7,090 nucleotides of DNA from contig UQMK01000052.1 in NCBI GenBank assembly GCA_900542085.1, positions 1-7,090 of the forward strand, read 5' to 3'. Below the pieces are notes generated by a model, which saw nothing but the letters and a program-made list of their open reading frames with translations, did no database searches and had not been told where the DNA came from. Numbering within the stretch: position 1 is the stretch's first letter; each line of letters starts with the position of its first letter. Of the stretch, positions 1-6,389 are shown in pieces. The stretch comes from an uncultured Collinsella sp. (GTDB taxonomy: Bacteria > Actinomycetota > Coriobacteriia > Coriobacteriales > Coriobacteriaceae). The translations under genes and the position numbers were made by a program.

Positions 1-5
1 CCGCA

Positions 6-42
6 CGCAAAGAAGGCCACTTAATGTGGCCTTCGTCTTGCG
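6..42 (-). terminator. Probable Rho-independent terminator of the operon
   Basis: A perfect nine-base-pair stem (12-20 with 26-34) closes a five-base loop (21-25). It is extended by an outer stem of five pairs (6-10 with 38-42) across a small internal loop. On the minus strand the inner stem is followed by TTTGCG, so the U tract is short. It lies about 65 bases after the stop of the fusion gene (106-108), the expected place for the end of this unit. I see no gene in bases 1-105. Confidence 0.65.
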
Positions 43-105
43 CAGGACTGTCCGAGCAGGAAACCTTATATCCGGCCCCTCCGGTCGGGGACCGCACCCA
101 TACGA

Positions 106-2490
106 CTACAGCGTCATATTTGGATCGGCGTCGACGTCGAACGGCGAGATTTCACCTCGGTCGAATTTACGGCGAGCGACCTCCGCGATCATGGCGGCGT
201 TATCGGTGCAGGCAGACAAGGGCGGCACCGTTACGCGGATTCCCTGACGCCCGAGTTTCTTGATCATCATCTCGCGCAGATGCGGGTTGGCCGAGACGCC
301 GCCGCCGATGCAATACTCCTTGCACCCGGTAGCATGCAGGGCGTTTTTGGCCTTCTTGTACTGCACGTCAAAGACCGCCGCCTCAAACGAAGCCGCCAAA
401 TCGGGCAGATGAATCGTGCGCCCGGCCTTGGTCTCCTGCTCGATGTAGAGCGTCACCGCCGTCTTGAGGCCCGAAAGCGAGAAGCGGTAGTCTCCCCTGC
501 TGTTCAGCGCGCGGGGAAAATCAATCGCCTTGGGGTTGCCCGTCTCGGCAAGCTTGGAGATGATAGGGCCGCCGGGATAGCCCAGGCCCAGCGCCTTTGC
601 CACCTTGTCGAAGGCTTCGCCCACGGCGTCGTCAAGCGTCTCGCCAAGCACTTCGTAGTCGCCCCATGCCTTTACGTGCACGAGCATGGTGTGCCCGCCC
701 GAGACGAGCGTAAAGATAAACGGGGGCTTGAGGTCGGGCTGCGCCAACAGGTTGGCAAACAGGTGGCCCTCCAGATGATTGACGCACACGAGTGGCTTGC
801 CGGCAGCATACGCAAAGCCCTTGGCAAAGGCGACACCCACCACCAAGGCACCCACCAGGCCCGGACCTTGCGTCACGCCCACGGCGGCAAGCTCACTTGG
901 TGCAATGGCTCCGCCCGTAAGGCCCAGCGACGCTGCGGCGTCCTCGAGTGCCGCGTCCACGACGCTCACGATGACCTCAACGTGCTTGCGCGAGGCAATC
1001 TCGGGTACCACGCCGCCAAAGCGGGCATGAAAATCAATCTGCGTCGACACCTGGTTGGCCAGCATCTTGCCGTCCGCATCGATAATTGCCACGGCTGTCT
1101 CGTCGCAGGAGCTCTCGATGGCAAGCACCAGGCGGCGGCGCTCGATTTCGACACGCTCCTCAGCGGTGCGTTCGGGCGCGGGCAGCGGCCATACACGCTG
1201 TTCGGCAGCCGTCGGCTCGGGCGAGGCATTGTCGAGAGGAAGCACCAGGGGCAGCGGCGCCGTCATGACGATGGCATCCTTGCCGGCACCGTAATAGCCA
1301 CGGCGACGACCCGCCTCGGTAAAGCCCAGAGCGGCATAGAGCGCAATTGCGGCCTCGTTGCCGTCCTCAACCTCAAGCGAAGCCGTGGTGCAGCCGAGCA
1401 TCTGCGCGTCATAGCTCACGTGCGACAGAAGCTTGCGGGCGATGCCCTCGCGGCGATGCGCCGGATCGACGGCAACGTCCATAATCTGCACGTCCCCGTC
1501 GACGACCATACCGCCGGCAAGACCCAGCAGACGGCCGTCGTCGTGCGCCACCCACCAGCTACGCGGCGCGGCAACGTCCTCGCCCAGCTCGGACAGGAAC
1601 ATGCCCGGCGTCCACGCCTCGTGTCCGGCGCCTTCAAAGCAGGCGGTCTCCAGTGCGCTCGCGCCCTCGGCATCCGCCGCGCCCATGGGGCGGAATTGCA
1701 GATGACGTCCGGCAAGCTCGTCGGCAACACCTGTCACCTCACTCTGCGCGCTCTCGGCAAGGCCCAGACGCTTGCGCTCGTTTTCCTCGGCGTCCGAAAG
1801 GCGCGTATAGATCGGCAAGACGCGAGCCGGATCGCCATCGCCTGCGGCGTGCGCCATCAGCAGGCCCTCGCCCGAGGGCCACCACAGGTCTCGCTCCACG
1901 CAGCGCGCCGTCTCATCCTCGCCCAGCAGTTTGCCATAACGCACGAGACCGTCACCAGTTAACTGAACCTGATCCCAGTCCGTGGTCTGGCGCCACTCAT
2001 CAAGCGCCACGGCGGCCTTGACCACGCGCTCGCGCTCAAACAGACGCTCGGGGCCCTCATCCCCCAGCACATAGAGCGCCGGGTACACCTCGCCGCGCAT
2101 GGCATCGGCAAGAACACCAAGCTTGCCGCGTACGCCGGCCTTCCATGCCGTCCAGGCGCAAGCGTCAAGTGTCGACACGCCGAGCAACGGCACGTTGGCA
2201 CCGCGTGCCAAGCCCTTGGCGGTGGAAATGCCGATACGCACGCCGGTAAACGAACCCGGGCCGCGGCCGACCACATAACAGCCGACATCGCTGCGATCCA
2301 GGCCGGTCTGCTTCAGTAGGCCATCAACAGTATTCACGAGCTCCACATTGGCATGGCGACGGCACATATGGTCGCCACTCACCTGCTTCGTCTCGCCCGT
2401 CTGCCCATCAATCCAGCTTGCCGCGCAGGCAAGCATATCGGTCGAAGTATCGAGCGCCACCACCAGCGCGTAATCGTTATGCAAGCTCAT
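106..2490 (-). CDS. tsaB-rimI-tsaD: TsaB-RimI-TsaD fusion: t6A37 threonylcarbamoyltransferase subunits joined with an S18 N-terminal acetyltransferase
   Basis: One uninterrupted 794-residue frame holds three enzymes usually made separately. The TsaB domain (about 1-235) has LDTSTD (13-18) and GPGSFTGVRIGISTAKGL (77-94) and is the non-catalytic partner of TsaD. The RimI GNAT domain (about 262-410) has the acetyl-CoA motif RREGIA (346-351). Its Glu373 and Tyr385, spaced as in Salmonella RimI (Glu103, Tyr115), are the expected catalytic base and acid; it should acetylate ribosomal protein S18. The TsaD domain (about 452-794) has LAIESSCDET, the metal-binding His572 and His576 of HLEGH, SGGHT (597-601) and Asp763 in CTDNAAMIA, and transfers the threonylcarbamoyl group to A37. 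A charged linker of about 25-30 residues and a proline- and glutamate-rich linker of about 38 separate the domains. I chose the ATG at 2490, preceded by a weak AGGG; an in-frame TTG at 2508 would add six residues. The lengths match complete copies of all three proteins, and no frameshift is apparent. Confidence 0.94.
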   Translation of the reverse strand: MSLHNDYALVVALDTSTDMLACAASWIDGQTGETKQVSGDHMCRRHANVELVNTVDGLLKQTGLDRSDVGCYVVGRGPGSFTGVRIGISTAKGLARGANVPLLGVSTLDACAWTAWKAGVRGKLGVLADAMRGEVYPALYVLGDEGPERLFERERVVKAAVALDEWRQTTDWDQVQLTGDGLVRYGKLLGEDETARCVERDLWWPSGEGLLMAHAAGDGDPARVLPIYTRLSDAEENERKRLGLAESAQSEVTGVADELAGRHLQFRPMGAADAEGASALETACFEGAGHEAWTPGMFLSELGEDVAAPRSWWVAHDDGRLLGLAGGMVVDGDVQIMDVAVDPAHRREGIARKLLSHVSYDAQMLGCTTASLEVEDGNEAAIALYAALGFTEAGRRRGYYGAGKDAIVMTAPLPLVLPLDNASPEPTAAEQRVWPLPAPERTAEERVEIERRRLVLAIESSCDETAVAIIDADGKMLANQVSTQIDFHARFGGVVPEIASRKHVEVIVSVVDAALEDAAASLGLTGGAIAPSELAAVGVTQGPGLVGALVVGVAFAKGFAYAAGKPLVCVNHLEGHLFANLLAQPDLKPPFIFTLVSGGHTMLVHVKAWGDYEVLGETLDDAVGEAFDKVAKALGLGYPGGPIISKLAETGNPKAIDFPRALNSRGDYRFSLSGLKTAVTLYIEQETKAGRTIHLPDLAASFEAAVFDVQYKKAKNALHATGCKEYCIGGGVSANPHLREMMIKKLGRQGIRVTVPPLSACTDNAAMIAEVARRKFDRGEISPFDVDADPNMTL

Positions 2491-2983
2491 CTTGTACAGC
2501 CCTATCAATCAAATCGGAAAGCTCCGCTGCGCGCTCGCCGTGCGCCTCGAGCGTTATCGTTCGCACGTCGCTGTCGTCCTCATCGCGCTTAAGCGTCACC
2601 GAAAGATACTCATCTGTCAGTTCATCCTGAAACTGCTCGCCCCATTCCAGCAGGCAAACACCCTCATAGCCCAGCACGTCAAAAATGCCCGTATCCTCAA
2701 GCTCGTAGGCATGCTCCAGGCGGTACAGATCAAAATGGAACAGCGGAATACGCCCTTGGTCATGAACGGCCATGAGTGCGAACGTAGGGCTTGTGACCAT
2801 ATGCTCATCGCCCAGAGCGCGCGAAACGCCCTTGGTAAAGTGGGTTTTGCCCACCCCGAGGCCGCCGGTCAAGATCAGCACATCGCCATCTTCTAGACAC
2901 GGTGCGACCAGCTCGCCAAAATGCTCCGTATCGGCAGTACGGGCCGTTCTATAGGTACCTACCCCCAGGCGCTCCAGGGACAT
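2477..2983 (-). CDS. tsaE: tRNA t6A37 biosynthesis ATPase TsaE
   Basis: TsaE is the P-loop ATPase that binds the TsaB-TsaD dimer and lets it turn over repeatedly during synthesis of N6-threonylcarbamoyladenosine at position 37 of ANN-decoding tRNAs. The 168-residue protein is slightly longer than the usual 150-160. The Walker A motif is GGLGVGKTHF (40-49) with Lys46 and Thr47. It is followed by the family-specific TSPTF (64-68), HFDLYRL (83-89) and LLEWGE (111-116), which includes the conserved Glu-Trp pair. The start is supported by AAGGAG five bases upstream. Its last 14 bases overlap the beginning of the fusion gene that encodes its partners TsaB and TsaD, so the three complex subunits should be made together and in fixed proportion. 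Confidence 0.95.
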   Translation of the reverse strand: MSLERLGVGTYRTARTADTEHFGELVAPCLEDGDVLILTGGLGVGKTHFTKGVSRALGDEHMVTSPTFALMAVHDQGRIPLFHFDLYRLEHAYELEDTGIFDVLGYEGVCLLEWGEQFQDELTDEYLSVTLKRDEDDSDVRTITLEAHGERAAELSDLIDRAVQDELA

Positions 2984-2988
2984 ATACG

Positions 2989-2994
2989 CTCCTT
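2989..2994 (-). promoter_or_regulatory. Ribosome binding site of tsaE
   Basis: The minus strand reads AAGGAG, five bases before the ATG at 2983 and within two bases of the glycosylase stop codon (TAA at 2996-2998). It supports the chosen tsaE start. Confidence 0.75.
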
Positions 2995-2995
2995 A

Positions 2996-3616
2996 TTATT
3001 CCGAGGCGGTCTCCGGCGCGGGGTGCCGCTCCAGATAGTCGCCCAGCATCTTAAAGTCTTCCTCCAGCAGCTCCTGCCACGCCGGATTGCGCAGCGCCGC
3101 CGCAGGATGAAACGTCGGCATCACCACAAAGTGACCCATCTGATGAAACCTGCCGCGCAGCTTGGTAATGCCGATCTCGGTCTTGAGCACAAAGTGCGTT
3201 GCGGGGTTGCCGAGCGTCACGATGATATCGGGCCAGATGCTTCGAATCTGCTCGCGCAAAAACGGTGAACAAGCCAGCACTTCCTCGGGACGCGGATTGC
3301 GGTTTCCCGGCGGACGGCACTTAAGCACATTGGCGATATAGACATCCTCGCGCTTAAGACCTGCCAGGGACAAAATGCCGTTGAGGTCTTCACCCGCCGC
3401 CCCCACAAAGGGTTCGCCCTGCAAATCCTCGTTGCGACCCGGTGCTTCACCAATAAACATGACGCGGGCGCGAGGGTTTCCCACGCCAAACACGATATTG
3501 TGACGCGACTGGTAGAGCTGGCAGAGGTGACAATCGCCCAGAACGGCCTCAATCTCCTCGAGCGCGACCTCGCGCGGCGCCTGGTGACTATGTCCGGGGA
3601 TGTGCATGACACCCAT
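2996..3616 (-). CDS. Family 4 uracil-DNA glycosylase with a 4Fe-4S cluster
   Basis: This enzyme removes uracil from DNA, which arises by cytosine deamination or dUTP misincorporation, and so begins base excision repair. The 206-residue length fits the family. The four iron-sulfur cysteines are visible as CHLC (Cys29, Cys32), Cys100 in ANVLKCRPPGNR and Cys116 in LACSPF, the pattern of family 4 (UDGa) enzymes. Motif A reads GEAPG at 56-60, followed by ED (63-64) and GEPFVG (67-72). Motif B reads HPAAALRNP at 170-178, ending in the Leu-Arg-Asn-Pro typical of this family. The gene sits eight bases after alr and twelve before tsaE. Neither neighbour has an obvious link to DNA repair, so co-transcription may reflect shared housekeeping expression only. 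Family 5 is less likely because its motifs differ. Some older annotations call such proteins phage SPO1 DNA polymerase-related. Confidence 0.93.
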   Translation of the reverse strand: MGVMHIPGHSHQAPREVALEEIEAVLGDCHLCQLYQSRHNIVFGVGNPRARVMFIGEAPGRNEDLQGEPFVGAAGEDLNGILSLAGLKREDVYIANVLKCRPPGNRNPRPEEVLACSPFLREQIRSIWPDIIVTLGNPATHFVLKTEIGITKLRGRFHQMGHFVVMPTFHPAAALRNPAWQELLEEDFKMLGDYLERHPAPETASE

Positions 3617-3621
3617 AGCGG

Positions 3622-3626
3622 CTCCT
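3622..3626 (-). promoter_or_regulatory. Ribosome binding site of the uracil-DNA glycosylase gene, overlapping the alr stop
   Basis: The minus strand reads TAGGAG, where TAG is the alr stop (3625-3627) and AGGAG is the Shine-Dalgarno, five bases before the ATG at 3616. This supports the ATG at 3616 over the in-frame ATG at 3607, which has no comparable site, and suggests coupled translation with alr. Confidence 0.75.
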
Positions 3627-4770
3627 ACACGTAGACCTTGTCGAGACGCATGCCAAAGCCGCAGGCGACCTCGTAGTTAATCGTGCCGCGCAGTCGGGCC
3701 ATCTCGTCCATAGTGATCTCGGCATCGCCATCGCGGCCGACAATGATCATCTCGTCGCCATGTTCGGCCTCGGGAATCTCGTGTGCCGGGTTGGACTGAA
3801 TGGCAACCATAAACTGATCCATGCAGATATTGCCAACCTGACGCACGCGCTCGCCGCGATACAGCACATCCATACGATTGGAAAGCGTACGCGATAGGCC
3901 GTCGGCATAACCGATCGGCAGCGTGCAGATCTGAACGCGCGTACGCGGTACGCGGTAGGTAAAACCGTAGCCCACACCCTCGCCCATCGCAGGGTGTGCC
4001 ACGCGCGTCACGCGCGCATGAACGCTCATAACGGGATCGAGCTGCATCACACGGCCACTCAGCTCGCACGGCTGCATGCCATACAAGCCAACGCCGGCGC
4101 GAATCATATCAAAATGCATCGAGGGGTCGAGCATCGAGGACGGCGTGTTGGCGCAGTGCACGATACCGCACTCAAAACCCGCATCCTTAATGGCCTGAAC
4201 GGCCTCGGTAAAGCGCTGGCACTGCAGCTTGTAGTCCCAGCCCGAAGGTTCATCGGCCGTGGCGAAGTGCGTAAATACGCCGTCGCACTGAATGCCGCGA
4301 TGGAAATCAATACCACGGACAAAGTCGAGCACCTGCGTGTAATGTACGCCGATACGGTTCATACCCGTCTCGATGGCGAGATGATACTTACCCACCTTGC
4401 CCGCCGCAACGGCACATTCGCCATACGCAAGAGCAAAGTCGGACGTATAGACCGAGGGCATGATATCGAACTCGAGCAACGTCGGAATAGCCTCGATAGG
4501 CGGCTCGCTTAGGATGAGGATGGGTTTCGTGATCCCGCCCTGTCGGAGCTCAACACCCTCGTTAACCGTCGCCACGGCAAACATGTCGGCACCGGCCGAA
4601 TACATAATCTTGGCGCACTCAACAGCTCCATGACCATAAGCGTCGGCTTTAACCACGCAGCACAGGCGCTGACGCGGATTCAGCAAATTCTTATAGGCCC
4701 TCGTGTTGCGGCGAAGCGCCCCGCGGTCAATCTCGACCCAGGACCAACGCGTCAAATCGGCTTTATTCAT
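3625..4770 (-). CDS. alr: Alanine racemase (PLP-dependent)
   Basis: Alr converts L-alanine to D-alanine for peptidoglycan in the cytoplasm. The 381-residue protein has the family's normal length. Its PLP barrel carries VVKADAYGHG at 39-48 with Lys41 as the cofactor Schiff-base lysine. The opposing catalytic tyrosine is Tyr268 in VGYGFTY, followed by LPIGYADG (284-291) and a downstream ICMDQ motif in the C-terminal beta domain. One deviation is clear: the segment usually reading HLKxDTGMxRxG is HLAIETGMNRIG (130-141). Ala132 thus replaces the lysine that is carbamylated in the Geobacillus and Escherichia enzymes, and Glu134 replaces the nearby Asp; Arg139, which that lysine orients, is kept. 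The ATG lies two bases after the nnr stop. Upstream I see only a weak, distant AAGGG (about 4785-4789), so translation probably depends on ribosomes finishing nnr. Confidence 0.95.
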   Translation of the reverse strand: MNKADLTRWSWVEIDRGALRRNTRAYKNLLNPRQRLCCVVKADAYGHGAVECAKIMYSAGADMFAVATVNEGVELRQGGITKPILILSEPPIEAIPTLLEFDIMPSVYTSDFALAYGECAVAAGKVGKYHLAIETGMNRIGVHYTQVLDFVRGIDFHRGIQCDGVFTHFATADEPSGWDYKLQCQRFTEAVQAIKDAGFECGIVHCANTPSSMLDPSMHFDMIRAGVGLYGMQPCELSGRVMQLDPVMSVHARVTRVAHPAMGEGVGYGFTYRVPRTRVQICTLPIGYADGLSRTLSNRMDVLYRGERVRQVGNICMDQFMVAIQSNPAHEIPEAEHGDEMIIVGRDGDAEITMDEMARLRGTINYEVACGFGMRLDKVYV

Positions 4771-4772
4771 AA

Positions 4773-6389
4773 TTAGTCATCCGACCCTTCGTCCGTGATT
4801 CCCAGATCATCGAGCGCATCCTTTGCCGCCAACTCCATGGCGGGACCGATCAAGTCGATAAGATCGGTCGCGATAACGCTCTTCTCGCCAAACTCCGTCG
4901 CCGCGGCAAAACCGGCATAGCTATGAAGCGCGACGGCATACGAGTACAGTAACTCCCAACGGTCCATCTCGTCGCGCATGGTGGCAAGCGTGCCAGCCAA
5001 AATGCCCGCAAGAACGTCACCCGAGCCAGCGGTCGCCAACGACGCCGGGCCCGAGAGTGGCAGCAGCACGCGCTCAACACCGCAAATGGCCGTCGTCGGG
5101 CCCTTAGCAATAACAACGAGGTTATCGGAACCGGCGGCCCAGACAACCTTTTGCGCGGCGGCAATCGCGGTTCCAAGGTCATTGACCTCATCACCGGCGA
5201 CGAGACGCGAAAGCTCACGATAATGCGGCGTCATAACGAGCGGCTGCTCACGACGATACATCTCGGGATTACTGTCGATGCCATCGATTGCAATCTTGGC
5301 AAGGCAGTTGAGAGCATCGGCATCCAAGATAAGCGGTACGTCGAGCTCAAGCAGACCCGAAACCACCTGCATGGCACCGGCAGATGTCGTCATGCCGGGA
5401 CCACACAGCACGCAGCTATATTTCTTGGCAATCTCACATACCGTCATGCGCGCAGCGGCACCAAAAGAACCGCGGGAATCAGATGGAATAGCAAAGACCG
5501 GAATCGAGGGGAGCGCCATGCGGATAAGGTTGGCACACGCATCCGGAGTCGCGACTGCCACATAGCCGGCGCCTGCGCGGGCAGCGGACTTGGCAGCCAT
5601 AATGGCCGCACCAGGATACTGCGCCGATCCGGCAACAATGAGCACCGAGCCGCGCGAGTACTTATCGATATTCGTAGGCAGCGGAGCAAAATAGTCCACA
5701 AGGTCACCGGGTTCCACGATCTCGGCAGCATGGTCGACATCGTCAATAACCTCATCAAGGCGGTCATACAGACCGCCGCAGACCAGATCGCCTGCATATT
5801 CGGGACCGTCAGCGCTGTATAAGCCGATCTTGGGAGCAATCATCGTCACCGTACGCTCGGCACGAATGCAGTCGTCATCCACCACACCCGTCTCGGCATT
5901 CAGGCCCGAGGGAACATCGATGGAGACAACGCGATCGGCATTTTCATTGACCGTGGGGATCCAGATTGAAAACGGCGCACGAAGATCACCATGAAAACCG
6001 GTACCAAAAATGGCATCGACTACAACATCAGCCTTATCAATCAGCACCTCCAGCTCATCACGAGAGGGGCCGACACACATATGCACGTCGCGACCAGCAG
6101 TACGACGGGCGACATGACGAGCGAGAGCGGCAGGGATCTCATCCGGCTCAACCGGAGAGACGATATCTACATCAACGCCCTTATGCGTCAGAATGTCAGC
6201 GGCAACCCAGCCATCTCCGCCATTGTTGCCAAAACCGACCAATACAAGAACGCGATCGGGGTTGAGCTTTAAAATCTCGTTGGCAGCAAATTCGCCCGCC
6301 AACTCCATGAGTTCGGCCTTCGAGGTACCCTCACGCTCGATAATATCTTCGAGGCGAACGACTTCCTCGGTACTCAAAACCGGTTTCAT
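4773..6389 (-). CDS. nnr: Bifunctional NAD(P)H-hydrate epimerase / ADP-dependent NAD(P)H-hydrate dehydratase (YjeF-like)
   Basis: This enzyme repairs hydrated NADH and NADPH: the N-terminal domain interconverts the R and S hydrates and the C-terminal domain dehydrates the S form with ADP or ATP. The 538-residue length is close to the usual 500 or so of the fused bacterial protein. The epimerase domain (about 1-215) shows FGNNGGDG at 53-60, VDAIFGTG at 124-131 with Asp125, IDVPSGLN at 157-164 and APKIGLY at 185-191. The dehydratase domain (about 235-525) shows GSVLIVAGSAQYPGAA, CGPGMTTS at 329-336, LDADALN at 355-361, AKGPTT at 428-433 and TAGSGDVLAG at 453-462, whose Asp is the expected catalytic base. 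The usual TPHPGE motif reads TPHYRE at 387-392. Translation starts immediately after the acpS stop; its AGGAG (6395-6399, five bases from the ATG) lies inside the last acpS codons, so the two genes are likely coupled. Confidence 0.95.
   Translation of the reverse strand: MKPVLSTEEVVRLEDIIEREGTSKAELMELAGEFAANEILKLNPDRVLVLVGFGNNGGDGWVAADILTHKGVDVDIVSPVEPDEIPAALARHVARRTAGRDVHMCVGPSRDELEVLIDKADVVVDAIFGTGFHGDLRAPFSIWIPTVNENADRVVSIDVPSGLNAETGVVDDDCIRAERTVTMIAPKIGLYSADGPEYAGDLVCGGLYDRLDEVIDDVDHAAEIVEPGDLVDYFAPLPTNIDKYSRGSVLIVAGSAQYPGAAIMAAKSAARAGAGYVAVATPDACANLIRMALPSIPVFAIPSDSRGSFGAAARMTVCEIAKKYSCVLCGPGMTTSAGAMQVVSGLLELDVPLILDADALNCLAKIAIDGIDSNPEMYRREQPLVMTPHYRELSRLVAGDEVNDLGTAIAAAQKVVWAAGSDNLVVIAKGPTTAICGVERVLLPLSGPASLATAGSGDVLAGILAGTLATMRDEMDRWELLYSYAVALHSYAGFAAATEFGEKSVIATDLIDLIGPAMELAAKDALDDLGITDEGSDD

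Noticed and set aside
76..94. Small GC-rich hairpins (CCCC with GGGG at 76-90, or CGGTC with GACCG at 82-94) after the fusion stop
   Set aside because: The stems are only four or five pairs, exclude one another, and have no T tract; the hairpin at 6-42 is a much better terminator.
280..1962. A 560-codon open frame on the plus strand opposite the TsaB-RimI-TsaD gene
   Set aside because: Its codons are in exact register with those of the minus-strand gene, where stops would require TTA, CTA or TCA sense codons, which are rare in GC-rich genes. Its product shows no recognisable motif, and the minus-strand protein has three complete enzyme domains.
2491..2508. TTG start at 2508 for the fusion protein
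   Set aside because: It would add six residues with no family resemblance and uses a rarer start codon. The ATG at 2490 is followed directly by the TsaB N terminus and has an AGGG upstream.
3994..4512. A 172-codon plus-strand frame opposite alr
   Set aside because: It has the same codon register as alr and no recognisable motif; it is explained by scarcity of TTA, CTA and TCA codons in alr.
5151..5822. A 223-codon plus-strand frame opposite nnr
   Set aside because: It is in the same codon register as nnr, with no recognisable motif, and the nnr protein over this stretch has clear dehydratase motifs.
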